64,000 bases of DNA from Merdicola sp905200315 (GTDB taxonomy: Bacteria > Bacillota > Clostridia > TANB77 > CAG-508): contig CABPZP010000001.1 of NCBI GenBank assembly GCA_902461935.1, positions 124,001 through 188,000 of the forward strand, in the 5' to 3' direction. Of this stretch, positions 1 to 8,027 are shown one piece after another. The position numbers and the translations under genes were made by a program. Within the stretch, counting starts at the first letter, position 1; every line of letters starts with the position of its first letter. The notes beneath the pieces were generated by a model. That model was given only the letters and a program-made list of their open reading frames with translations. It was not told the origin of the DNA and made no database searches.

Positions 1-428
1 AGGTCTTCAAGACCTGCTCCTACTGGAAGTCCTCCTTCTGAGAAAGCTGTTTGTGTTCTTCCATATACAATTTGTAAGAATAATTCTCTCATAGCAGTAT
101 TTATTGCATCACATACTAAGTCTGTATTTAATGCTTCTAATATTGTTTTTCCTGTTAAAATTTCTCCTGCCATTGCAGCTGAATGTGTCATTCCGGAACA
201 TCCTATTGTTTCTATTAATGCTTCTTGTATTATTCCGTCTTTTACATTTAATGTTAATTTACAAGCTCCTTGTTGTGGTGCACACCATCCTATACCATGT
301 GTTAACCCTGAAATATCTTTTATTTCTTTAGCTTTAACCCATTTTCCTTCTTCTGGAATTGGTGCTGGTCCATGGTCTACTCCTTTTTTTACAACACACA
401 TATTTTCTAATTCTTTTGAATAAATCAT
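1..428 (-). CDS. Fe-S cluster assembly scaffold-like (NifU-type) protein, C-terminus outside window
   Basis: The N-terminal 142 residues are visible and the gene runs off the left edge. The blocks WCAPQQGACKL and ETIGCSGMTHSAAM carry conserved cysteines and match, from memory, the NifU-like scaffold protein usually encoded next to a GGGtGRT protein in anaerobic Firmicutes; that partner would lie outside the window. A role in Fe-S cluster building is inferred from the family. Two ATGs compete, at 434 and 428; the AAAGGAG site leaves 9 nt before 428 but only 3 nt before 434, so 428 is chosen. Confidence 0.75.
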   Translation of the reverse strand, partial: MIYSKELENMCVVKKGVDHGPAPIPEEGKWVKAKEIKDISGLTHGIGWCAPQQGACKLTLNVKDGIIQEALIETIGCSGMTHSAAMAGEILTGKTILEALNTDLVCDAINTAMRELFLQIVYGRTQTAFSEGGLPVGAGLED

Positions 429-490
429 TTTCATTAGCTCCTTTCAATGTTATATTATTTTATTTCATATGCTAGTTAATACTAGCAAAA

Positions 491-1174
491 TTAATATCTT
501 AAAATTTGATTTACTGTCTTTTTTCCTTCAATTTTTTGCTTTTCATTTTTCTTATTTGATTCTATATATTTTAGTTCATCAACTTTTTTATCTTCTTTGT
601 TATAATTTATTACATTATGAATTCTATTCCTGTATATACCTTCAATATACCTATCTATAACTTTTCCGTTGTACTTACATTTTTCTAAATAAGAATTTAT
701 AATCTTACGTTCTTTTTTATTATAGGTATTTAATCCTGTTTTTAAATGAATATATCTCCATATTATATGTCTTTCATAACTATTAAATTCACATGTTTTT
801 AAATCTTCATAATCATATTCAACCATAAATCTATAGTTTTGTATTGATATTGTAATATTGGTCCAATTTTTTTTGTTTACCCTTACAAATTCTTCTTTTA
901 ATTTTTTTATTTTTTCGTAAAGCTCGTCTGTTAATTTTAAATATTCATCTTCTTCTATATTAAATTTGTTTGGTATTTCATATACATTTACAGGTTCCTT
1001 CCTTAAAATTCCCTTTGGAAAATAATAAAAGAACATTTCACCTGTTTCTAAATTTTGAATTCCCTCAAATATAGATGCATATAAAAAAATTGAATCCCAT
1101 TTTTCTGGTATCATATAATATAGCTTTTCTTGTATATCCATATAAATTTTCTTCATTGTTAATGATGTTTCCAA
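491..1174 (-). CDS. YezG-family (DUF600) immunity/antitoxin protein with C-terminal extension
   Basis: Residues about 8-150 match the YezG family: IPEKWDSIFLYASIFEG near the N-terminus, a central KNWTNITISI segment, YDYEDL and SYERHIIWRY. YezG proteins neutralise the C-terminal nuclease toxins of LXG polymorphic toxins. About 75 further basic residues follow the usual end of the domain and are of unknown role. No LXG toxin lies in the window, so this is an orphan immunity gene here. The start is TTG at 1174, supported by AGGGGG 8 nt upstream; the first internal ATG (1156) has no ribosome site. Confidence 0.7.
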   Translation of the reverse strand: METSLTMKKIYMDIQEKLYYMIPEKWDSIFLYASIFEGIQNLETGEMFFYYFPKGILRKEPVNVYEIPNKFNIEEDEYLKLTDELYEKIKKLKEEFVRVNKKNWTNITISIQNYRFMVEYDYEDLKTCEFNSYERHIIWRYIHLKTGLNTYNKKERKIINSYLEKCKYNGKVIDRYIEGIYRNRIHNVINYNKEDKKVDELKYIESNKKNEKQKIEGKKTVNQILRY

Positions 1175-1304
1175 AATTACATCCCCCTAAATGTATCCTC
1201 TATATTAATGAATAAAAATTTAATTGCATTTGAGTACTTACAACTTACACCTGCAGTACTCAAATGTAGTTTAAACATTAATATTGTATTTTACAATTAT
1301 ACAT

Positions 1305-2834
1305 TTATTTAACTAATAGACTTTCACCTGTCATCTCTTCTGGTTTACTTAAGTTCATTAAATCTAGCATTGTTGGTGCTAAATCTGCAAGTTTACCAGA
1401 TTTTAATTTAACATCATCTTTTCCAACTAATATTAGTGGAACAGGATTTGTTGTGTGAGCTGTATGTGGCTCTCCTGTTTTATAATCTATCATTTGTTCA
1501 GAATTTCCATGATCAGCTGTAATTAATAAAATTCCTTCTTGTGCATTTACAGCTTCTATAACTCTTCCAACACAGTTATCTATTGTTTCTACTGCTTTTA
1601 TTGCAGCTTCTAAACTTCCTGTATGGCCAACCATATCTGGGTTTGCATAGTTTAAAATTATTGTATCATATTTTTTTGAATTTATTGCATCTACAACTTT
1701 ATCTGTTACTTCATTTGCACTCATTTCTGGTTGCATATCATATGTTTCTACTTTTGGTGATGGTACTAATATTCTGTCTTCTCCTTCATATTGTTTTTCT
1801 TCTCCACCATTAAAGAAAAATGTAACATGTGCATATTTTTCTGTTTCTGCAATTCTTAATTGTTTTAAACCGTGTTTACTTACATATTCTCCATATGTGT
1901 TTACTAATTTTGTTGGCTTAAATGCAATTTTTACATTTGGCATTGTTTCATCGTATTGTGTGAAACATACATAATATAAATCTAATTTTTTTGTTTCAAA
2001 TTCATTAAAGTCATTATCTACTAATGTTCTTGTAATTTCTCTTGCTCTATCTGGTCTAAAGTTAAAGAATATTACAGAATCTTTTTCAGATATTGTTGCT
2101 ATTGGTTCTTCTCCATTACAAATTACTGTTGGTTCTACAAATTCGTCAAATACTTCTTTTTGATATGAAGCTTCTATTGCGGAAATACTGCTTGCAGCTT
2201 TTATTCCCTCTCCATTTACCATTGCATTATATGCTTTTTGTATTCTGTTCCATCTTTTATCTCTATCCATGCTGTAAAATCTTCCAGATATAGATGCTAT
2301 TTTTCCAACACCTTTTTCTTTTATTACTTCTTCTAATTTTAATATATAATTCTCTGCTGATGCTGGTGGTGTATCTCTACCATCTAAGAAACAGTGTATA
2401 TAAACATCTTCAAAATCTTTTCTTTTTGCAAGTTCTAATAATGCAAATAAATGTCTCATGTGAGAATGAACTCCACCATCTGATAATAATCCTAAAATAT
2501 GAAGTTTTGTATTGTTTTTCTTACAGTTTTCTATTGCTCCAACTAGTTCTGGAATACTAAAGAAATCTCCATCTTCAATAGATTTTGTTATTCTTGTTAA
2601 TTCTTGATATACAATTCTTCCTGCGCCTATATTTGTGTGACCAACTTCTGAATTTCCCATTTGTCCATCTGGAAGTCCTACATCTAATCCACTTGTATGA
2701 ATTTCTGTTACAGGGCATGTTTTCATTAGTTTATCTATGTTAGGTGTATTGGCTAATTTTACTGCATTCCCTTCTTCTCTTTCATTTATACCAAATCCAT
2801 CTAAAATCATAAGCATTGTAAGTTTATCTTTCAT
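1305..2834 (-). CDS. gpmI: 2,3-bisphosphoglycerate-independent phosphoglycerate mutase
   Basis: Interconverts 3- and 2-phosphoglycerate in glycolysis using two Mn ions. The 509-residue length is standard. Visible catalytic features are LDGFG near residue 11, the phospho-acceptor Ser62 in GQMGNSEVGH, HSHMRH, GRDTPP, RFYSMDRDKRW, FNFRPDRARE, NPDMVGHTG and TADHGN. It is the last gene of the gap-pgk-NUDIX-tpiA-gpmI group on the minus strand. The ATG is preceded by AAAGGAAA. The gap to tpiA holds an imperfect inverted repeat that could modulate read-through. Confidence 0.97.
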   Translation of the reverse strand: MKDKLTMLMILDGFGINEREEGNAVKLANTPNIDKLMKTCPVTEIHTSGLDVGLPDGQMGNSEVGHTNIGAGRIVYQELTRITKSIEDGDFFSIPELVGAIENCKKNNTKLHILGLLSDGGVHSHMRHLFALLELAKRKDFEDVYIHCFLDGRDTPPASAENYILKLEEVIKEKGVGKIASISGRFYSMDRDKRWNRIQKAYNAMVNGEGIKAASSISAIEASYQKEVFDEFVEPTVICNGEEPIATISEKDSVIFFNFRPDRAREITRTLVDNDFNEFETKKLDLYYVCFTQYDETMPNVKIAFKPTKLVNTYGEYVSKHGLKQLRIAETEKYAHVTFFFNGGEEKQYEGEDRILVPSPKVETYDMQPEMSANEVTDKVVDAINSKKYDTIILNYANPDMVGHTGSLEAAIKAVETIDNCVGRVIEAVNAQEGILLITADHGNSEQMIDYKTGEPHTAHTTNPVPLILVGKDDVKLKSGKLADLAPTMLDLMNLSKPEEMTGESLLVK

Positions 2835-2955
2835 TTCTTTATTTCCTTTCTACATTGAGGTTAGATATTAGAGGTTGGAGGTTGGAATATTTATATTATT
2901 ATATTATCAGTAATATACATTAAATTTCCAACTTCAAAACTCTCACTTCCAACTT
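2835..2955 (-). repeat. imperfect inverted repeat between tpiA and gpmI
   Basis: Two 31-nt arms at about 2866-2896 and 2925-2955 pair at 23 of 31 positions, and several mismatches are G/A differences that would give G-U pairs on one strand. Each arm contains repeated GGTTGGA- or GAAGTTGGAA-type units. This could fold into a long hairpin in the operon mRNA, or be another palindromic insertion like those elsewhere in the window. Confidence 0.55.
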
Positions 2956-3708
2956 CTATTTATTATAATTTATAATTTCCGAAAATTCTTCTACGTTAAG
3001 GCTTGCTCCACCAACTAGAGCTCCATCTATATCACTCATAGAAAACAACTCTTTGGCATTTTTAGCCTTAACACTTCCACCATATTGGATTATAACTCTA
3101 CTTGCTGTTTCTTGTCCATAGTTTTTTGCAATTTCCTGTCGAATTTCTTTTATACTATTATTTGCATCTTCTGCAGTTGCTGTTTTTCCTGTTCCAATAG
3201 CCCATATTGGTTCATATGCTATAATTGTGTGTTCTACTTGTTCATTTGTTAAACCTTCTAATGCCAATCTTGTTTGTGTTGTAATTACTTCTGTTGCTTT
3301 TCCTTCTTCTTTTTGATTTAGTGTTTCTCCTACGCATACTATTGGTTTAAGTCCTGTTCTGAAAGCTGCTTTTATTTTTTTATTAACAGTTTCATCTGTT
3401 TCTCCAAAATATTCTCTTCTTTCTGAATGTCCTATTATAACATATTCTACATTTATACATTTTAGCATTTGTGCAGAAACTTCTCCTGTATATGCTCCTT
3501 TTTCTTCATAATGCATATTTTGTGCACCTATTTTTATTTTTGTTTTTTGAGCTGCAAGTAAACTATAAAATAAATCTGTATATGGCACACATAAAATAAC
3601 TTCGGCTTCTGTATCTTCTACATATGGTGCAAGTTCATCTATAAATTTCATAGCCTCGTTTGGCAACATATTCATTTTCCAGTTTCCTGCAATTACTTTT
3701 CTTCTCAC
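2956..3708 (-). CDS. tpiA: triosephosphate isomerase
   Basis: Interconverts dihydroxyacetone phosphate and glyceraldehyde-3-phosphate. At 250 residues it is full length. It has GNWKMN with Lys11, the catalytic His in IGHSERR (near 95), the catalytic Glu in YEPIWAIGTG (near 166) and the phosphate loop GGSVKAKN. The start is GTG at 3708, immediately after the TAA of the NUDIX gene; its ribosome site AAGGAGG lies inside the last codons of that gene, so translation of the two is probably coupled. Confidence 0.97.
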   Translation of the reverse strand: MRRKVIAGNWKMNMLPNEAMKFIDELAPYVEDTEAEVILCVPYTDLFYSLLAAQKTKIKIGAQNMHYEEKGAYTGEVSAQMLKCINVEYVIIGHSERREYFGETDETVNKKIKAAFRTGLKPIVCVGETLNQKEEGKATEVITTQTRLALEGLTNEQVEHTIIAYEPIWAIGTGKTATAEDANNSIKEIRQEIAKNYGQETASRVIIQYGGSVKAKNAKELFSMSDIDGALVGGASLNVEEFSEIINYNK

Positions 3709-4329
3709 TTATTTTTCCTCCTTAGTTAATTGTATTTCTCCATATAGTTCATTATCAATTAATTCTAATAATTTTTTTGTATCTTTATTATATGGAATTC
3801 TACAATTTTTTTCTTTATTTATTATCATTTTTTTTACTTTTTCATAATCCATAAAAAATAATTTTTCTACTTCGCTATCTTGTTTTGTATATGCTTCTAG
3901 TTTCTCACAAGAATACGCTAAATATTCATATGTTAAATATTTTCCTTTTCTTCCATTCTTTGAAAAGTCAATTTCAAATTCATTTATTTTTTTTATAGTA
4001 GGAATTAATTTTTCAAAAGCTCTTTCACCAAGTTCTTCTTTTCCTTCTCTTATAATAGCTTGCATTGGTACTTCTCCTGTTTGAACATGTCCAGAAGCAC
4101 TTACATCTATCATTCCTGGGTCATTTACTTTTTTATGACTTCTTTCTTGCATTAAAACTTGTTTTGTTTCTGGATTTATTATCCAAATTTGCACAGCTTT
4201 AAGAAGAAGGCCTTTTTCGATACCTTCTTCTCTTTCAATTGTTCCTATTTTTTTTCCGTTTTTATCATAATAATTTACGATTTCATCTTCTGTAGAATTC
4301 AGTCTTATTCTATTTTTAAAATTATTCAT
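3709..4329 (-). CDS. NUDIX hydrolase, isopentenyl-diphosphate isomerase-like
   Basis: A 206-residue protein with a complete Nudix box (GHVQTGEV followed by REGKEELG, residues about 81-105), the metal-binding motif that cleaves nucleoside-diphosphate-X substrates. The upstream part (DKNGKKIGT, QERSHKKVNDPGM) resembles the IPP-isomerase/YfcD subgroup, but the substrate cannot be told from sequence. It lies between pgk and tpiA and overlaps the tpiA ribosome site, so it is co-expressed with glycolysis genes, which is unusual. ATG 4329 follows GGTGGA; a GTG at 4338 in the same frame has no separate ribosome site. Confidence 0.85.
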   Translation of the reverse strand: MNNFKNRIRLNSTEDEIVNYYDKNGKKIGTIEREEGIEKGLLLKAVQIWIINPETKQVLMQERSHKKVNDPGMIDVSASGHVQTGEVPMQAIIREGKEELGERAFEKLIPTIKKINEFEIDFSKNGRKGKYLTYEYLAYSCEKLEAYTKQDSEVEKLFFMDYEKVKKMIINKEKNCRIPYNKDTKKLLELIDNELYGEIQLTKEEK

Positions 4330-4354
4330 AAATTCCACCGTTTTTAATTTTTTT

Positions 4355-4378
4355 GGGCACGGAGCACCGTGCCCCTAC
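4355..4378 (-). repeat. REP-like palindrome (GGGCACGG type)
   Basis: GGGCACGG and CCGTGCCC form an 8-bp stem, followed by CCTAC. Read on the minus strand the element begins GTAGG, the tetranucleotide at the foot of REP hairpins recognised by RAYT transposases. It sits between pgk and the NUDIX gene. Confidence 0.7.
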
Positions 4379-4405
4379 TTTTTACAAAAATTCATTAGCT
4401 ATTTA

Positions 4406-5593
4406 TTATTTATCTAATAGGCATTCTATTCCAGGTAATTTTTTACCTTGTAAAAATTCTAATGAAGCTCCACCACCTGTAGATATATGTGTCATTTTAT
4501 CTGCTAATCCAGATTTTTCTACTGCTGCTGCTGAATCTCCACCACCTATAATTGTTGTTGCATCTTCTAATTCTGCAAGTGCTTTTGCTATTGAGTTTGT
4601 TCCTATTGCAAATTGGTCAAATTCTGAAAGTCCAACTGGACCATTCCAAATTACAGTTTTTGCTCCTTGAAGATTTTCTATAAACATTTTTATTGTTTTT
4701 TCTCCAATGTCAAATCCTTCCCAATCGTCTGGTATTTCTGTCCAAGCTACAGTTTTACTTTCTGTATCTGGTTTAAATTCTTTACCAACTTTTGTATCAA
4801 CTGGTAATATAAATTTAACTCCCTTTTCTTCTGCTTTTTTCATTGCTGCTAAAGCTAAATCCACTTTATCTGGTTCGCATAAAGAATTTCCTACACCATA
4901 TCCTTGTGCTTTGAAGAATGTGTATGCCATTCCTCCACCTACCATTAATGTATCTACTTTATCTAATAGGCTATCGATAACTCCAATTTTATCTGAAACT
5001 TTTGCACCACCCAATATAGCAACAAAAGGTCTTTTAGGATTATTTATTGTATCTCCTAAAACTTTAAGTTCTTTTTCTATTAAAAATCCTGCAACTGCTG
5101 GTAAGAATTTAGCAATTCCTGCAGTTGAAGCATGTGCTCTATGAGCTGCACCAAAAGCATCATTTACATATACTTCTGCCATAGAAGCTAATTCTTTAGC
5201 AAATGTTTCATCATTATCTGTTTCTTCTTTATGGAATCTAACATTTTCTAATAACATTACTTCTCCATTTTTTAAGTTAGCAGCTTTTGTTTTTGCATCT
5301 TCTCCTATAACATCTTTTGCCATTATAACTTCTTTTCCTAATTGTTTAGATAATTCTTTAGCAACTGGTGCTAGTGAAAAATCCGGATTAACTTCTCCTT
5401 TTGGTCTTCCTAAATGAGAAGCTAATATAACAGCACAATTATTATCTAATAAATATTTTATAGTAGGAATTGAAGCTACAATTCTTCTATTATCTGTTAT
5501 ATTTTTGTTTTCATCCATTGGCACATTAAAATCACATCTTAAAAATACCTTTTTGTTTTTTAAATCGATATCTCTTACAGTTTTTTTATTCAT
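4406..5593 (-). CDS. pgk: phosphoglycerate kinase
   Basis: Transfers the acyl phosphate of 1,3-bisphosphoglycerate to ADP. The 395 residues are full length, with the N-terminal substrate motif LRCDFNVPM, the SHLGRP loop, NDAFGAAHRAHAS, ILGGAKVSDKI, and the nucleotide motif GGGDSAAAVEK near the C-terminus. It is second in the glycolytic group after gap. The ATG has AGGAGG 7-8 nt upstream. Confidence 0.98.
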   Translation of the reverse strand: MNKKTVRDIDLKNKKVFLRCDFNVPMDENKNITDNRRIVASIPTIKYLLDNNCAVILASHLGRPKGEVNPDFSLAPVAKELSKQLGKEVIMAKDVIGEDAKTKAANLKNGEVMLLENVRFHKEETDNDETFAKELASMAEVYVNDAFGAAHRAHASTAGIAKFLPAVAGFLIEKELKVLGDTINNPKRPFVAILGGAKVSDKIGVIDSLLDKVDTLMVGGGMAYTFFKAQGYGVGNSLCEPDKVDLALAAMKKAEEKGVKFILPVDTKVGKEFKPDTESKTVAWTEIPDDWEGFDIGEKTIKMFIENLQGAKTVIWNGPVGLSEFDQFAIGTNSIAKALAELEDATTIIGGGDSAAAVEKSGLADKMTHISTGGGASLEFLQGKKLPGIECLLDK

Positions 5594-5677
5594 AATAAAA
5601 ACCTCCTATTTTTCTTTGAAAATACTATTATTTACAGTATTTACAATTTTTCCAAAATCGATACCATTGTATATCAA

Positions 5678-5704
5678 AAAAGAACACTTTTCAAGTGTTC
5701 TTTA
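5678..5704 (-). terminator. terminator between gap and pgk
   Basis: AAAGAACACTT and AAGTGTTCTTT form an 11-bp stem with a 3-5 nt loop, followed on the minus strand by a T run. It lies between gap and pgk, so gap may be transcribed partly on its own. Confidence 0.7.
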
Positions 5705-5714
5705 AAAGTTTTTT

Positions 5715-5734
5715 GAGCACGGTGCACCGTGCCC
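5715..5734 (+). repeat. REP-like palindrome (GAGCACGG type)
   Basis: GAGCACGGTG and CACCGTGCCC form a near-perfect palindrome close to the element at 4355, but without the CTAC tail. It abuts the long inverted repeat that follows. Confidence 0.6.
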
Positions 5735-5858
5735 AAACGGATTCAAATTGGTGAGATTTGTAATTTGGTTAGATAATCAAGCCGAAGGCGTACGCAAGTA
5801 CGTCAAGATTTGATTATTGATGCGAAATTTCAAAGATTGCCGATTTCAATTCGTTTTA
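5735..5858 (+). repeat. long palindromic element, family C
   Basis: A region of about 124 bp whose two halves are imperfect inverted repeats: AAACGGATTCAAATTGG at the left pairs with CCGATTTCAATTCGTTT at the right, and ATAATCAA pairs with TTGATTAT near the centre. It ends at the stop codon of gap. It has no coding content and looks like a non-autonomous palindromic insertion. Confidence 0.65.
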
Positions 5859-6869
5859 AATTTCTGCAAAATATTTAATAGTTCTTACCATTTGACTTGT
5901 ATAAGAATTTTCATTGTCATACCAAGCAACTACTTGAACTTGATATAAACCATTTCCTATTTCTGTAACCATTGTTTGTGTGCTATCGAATAAAGAACCA
6001 TATCTCATTCCTACAACATCTGATGATACTAATAATTCATCTGTATATCCAAAAGATTCACTTTCCTCTGATTTCATTGCAGCATTTATAGAATCTACTG
6101 TAATGTTTTCTCCTTTAACTACTGCAACTAAAATTGTTGTTGAACCTGTTGGTACTGGAACTCTTTGTGCTGAACCAATTAATTTTCCATTTAATTCTGG
6201 AATAACAAGACCTATAGCTTTTGCAGCTCCTGTAGAGTTTGGAACAATATTTACTGCTGCAGCTCTTGCTCTTCTTAAATCTCCTTTTCTATGTGGTCCA
6301 TCTAATAGCATTTGATCTCCTGTATAAGCATGAACTGTTGTCATTATACCAGATTGAATTGGTGCATAATCGTTTAATGCTTTTGCCATTGGTGCTAAAC
6401 AGTTTGTTGTACAAGATGCAGCTGAAATTATTTTATCATCTGCTGTTAATATATTTTCGTTAACTCCAAATACAACTGTTTTTAAGTCTTTACCAGCTGG
6501 TGCTGAAATAACAACTTTTTTAGCTCCTGCATCAATATGTGCTTGTGCTTTTTCTTTTGTTGTATAGAAACCTGTACATTCTAATACAACATCTACACCA
6601 ATTTCACCCCAAGGTAAATTTGCTGCATCTTTTTCTGCATATATTTTTATAGTTTTTCCATCAACTGTAATTGAATCTTCTCCTGCAACTACTGTATCTG
6701 CCTTTTCAAATCTTTTTTGTGCTGAATCATATTTTAATAAATGTGCAAGCATATCTGGGCTTGTTAAGTCGTTTATTGCAACTATTTCATACCCTTCTGC
6801 TGTAAACATTTGTCTAAAAGCTAGACGTCCTATACGTCCAAATCCATTTATTGCCACTTTAACTGACAT
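5856..6869 (-). CDS. gap: glyceraldehyde-3-phosphate dehydrogenase
   Basis: NAD-dependent glycolytic dehydrogenase of 337 residues, with the Rossmann motif INGFGRIGRLAFR at the N-terminus, the catalytic Cys in SAASCTTNCLAP (near 153), and the C-terminal WYDNENSYTSQMV. It is the first gene of the glycolytic cluster, with AGGAGG before ATG. No CggR-type regulator gene is adjacent, but a palindrome in its promoter spacer suggests repressor control. Confidence 0.98.
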   Translation of the reverse strand: MSVKVAINGFGRIGRLAFRQMFTAEGYEIVAINDLTSPDMLAHLLKYDSAQKRFEKADTVVAGEDSITVDGKTIKIYAEKDAANLPWGEIGVDVVLECTGFYTTKEKAQAHIDAGAKKVVISAPAGKDLKTVVFGVNENILTADDKIISAASCTTNCLAPMAKALNDYAPIQSGIMTTVHAYTGDQMLLDGPHRKGDLRRARAAAVNIVPNSTGAAKAIGLVIPELNGKLIGSAQRVPVPTGSTTILVAVVKGENITVDSINAAMKSEESESFGYTDELLVSSDVVGMRYGSLFDSTQTMVTEIGNGLYQVQVVAWYDNENSYTSQMVRTIKYFAEI

Positions 6870-6922
6870 ACAAATTCCTCCTATCTCGATGTATATTTTT
6901 TACATCTTTTGTAATTATATTA

Positions 6923-6939
6923 TTGCCTTTTTTAGGCAA
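6923..6939 (-). promoter_or_regulatory. inverted repeat in the gap 5' leader
   Basis: TTGCC and GGCAA arms around a T-rich centre, just downstream of the predicted gap transcription start. It could be a second operator or a leader hairpin. Confidence 0.35.
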
Positions 6940-6943
6940 ATTC

Positions 6944-6972
6944 ATTCTATACCAATTTTTTTGGTATTGCAA
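6944..6972 (-). promoter_or_regulatory. gap promoter with palindromic operator in the spacer
   Basis: On the minus strand a -35 TTGCAA (6967-6972) and -10 TAGAAT (6944-6949) are separated by exactly 17 nt. The spacer is filled by the perfect 19-bp palindrome ATACCAATTTTTTTGGTAT (6949-6967), whose ends touch both elements. A repressor bound here would block RNA polymerase. Confidence 0.55.
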
Positions 6973-7098
6973 GAGTGTTTTTAATTTTTTTGTATTGACA
7001 TTATATCATATATTTTTTTCTAATCAAAATTATTTAAATCTTTTATAAATTCCAAATTATTTTTATTAATTTTTTTGTTAAAAAAAGTCGTTTTTCTC

Positions 7099-7127
7099 TT
7101 GAATTAATTTTCATTTTGATATACTAT
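7099..7127 (+). promoter_or_regulatory. sigma-A-type promoter of the DUF4912/GH57 operon
   Basis: TTGAAT (7099-7104), 17-nt spacer, TACTAT (7122-7127), about 40 nt before the first gene. It diverges from the gap promoter. Confidence 0.55.
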
Positions 7128-7169
7128 ATAAAAGATAATTTTATGTTCGGTTACTAAGGAGGAAATTTA

Positions 7170-8015
7170 ATGCCAAGAAAAGCAAAAGATAAAGAAGAAT
7201 TAGTTGAAAAAAAAGATGTAAAAAAAGAAAATCATAGAGGTCGCAAAGCAAAAAATAGTATCACAGATAAAAAATCTGTATTTGCAAAAACAGAAAAGAA
7301 AAAGACTTCATCAAAGAAAGCAAAAGTAACAACATCAAAATTAAACGAATCACCTAAAACTCTGACCTCTACATCAAAAAAAGAAATTAATGAAAAAAAG
7401 TCTACATCTCGTAGAGGTCGTAAGCCTACAAAGGAAATCATAGATAAAAAATCTACAACAACTAAAAAGAGAAATGAGTTTTTGTCTGAATATTATGATT
7501 TACCTTTTAATTATAATAAAACTGTTGTAAAACTTTTGGCTCAAACTCCTGAAACATTATTTGTTTATTGGGAAATTTCTGATGATGATAGAAAAATGTA
7601 TAAAGAGAAATTTGGAGATAATTTCTTTGAAACTTCAACTCCTATTTTAAAAGTTCATAACATAACTATGAATTATTATTTCGAAGTTGAGATTAATGAC
7701 TTTGCAAATTGTTGGTATTTACACGTAAACGATAGTAAATGTCAATATGAAATAGAACTAGATAGAAAAAAATATATTCCAAATAAGGAACCAGAATATA
7801 TTTATATTTCAAAATCTAATGAATTGGAAGCTCCAAATGACCATGTTTTACTTGAAAAACTTCCAGATTACGTTACTTTTAAAAACGTAAAAACAAATAG
7901 CACTAAAAATGTTAAAGTACCTAAAAATATTAATAAAATCTTTGGTACAAAAGAAATATATAATATATTCTATAAAGATAACGAATTTATTAATAACCCA
8001 TCATCTAAATTTTAA
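7170..8015 (+). CDS. DUF4912 domain protein with lysine-rich N-terminal tail
   Basis: Residues 1-105 are a low-complexity Lys/Ser/Thr tail with repeated RGRKA/RRGRKPT blocks, resembling a DNA- or polymer-binding tail. Residues about 108-240 form a DUF4912 domain (VKLLAQTPETLFVYWEISDDD), a beta-rich, carbohydrate-binding-like fold. It is 12 nt upstream of the GH57 gene with its own AAGGAGG, so the two form an operon; a role with the branching enzyme in glycogen metabolism is inferred from this pairing. Confidence 0.8.
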   Translation: MPRKAKDKEELVEKKDVKKENHRGRKAKNSITDKKSVFAKTEKKKTSSKKAKVTTSKLNESPKTLTSTSKKEINEKKSTSRRGRKPTKEIIDKKSTTTKKRNEFLSEYYDLPFNYNKTVVKLLAQTPETLFVYWEISDDDRKMYKEKFGDNFFETSTPILKVHNITMNYYFEVEINDFANCWYLHVNDSKCQYEIELDRKKYIPNKEPEYIYISKSNELEAPNDHVLLEKLPDYVTFKNVKTNSTKNVKVPKNINKIFGTKEIYNIFYKDNEFINNPSSKF

Positions 8016-8027
8016 AGGAGACCAACT

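Noticed and set aside
104..331. Leu/Phe-rich plus-strand ORFs throughout the window
   Set aside because: They are antisense to clear genes with ribosome sites and conserved motifs; their composition comes from reverse reading of Lys/Glu-rich codons.
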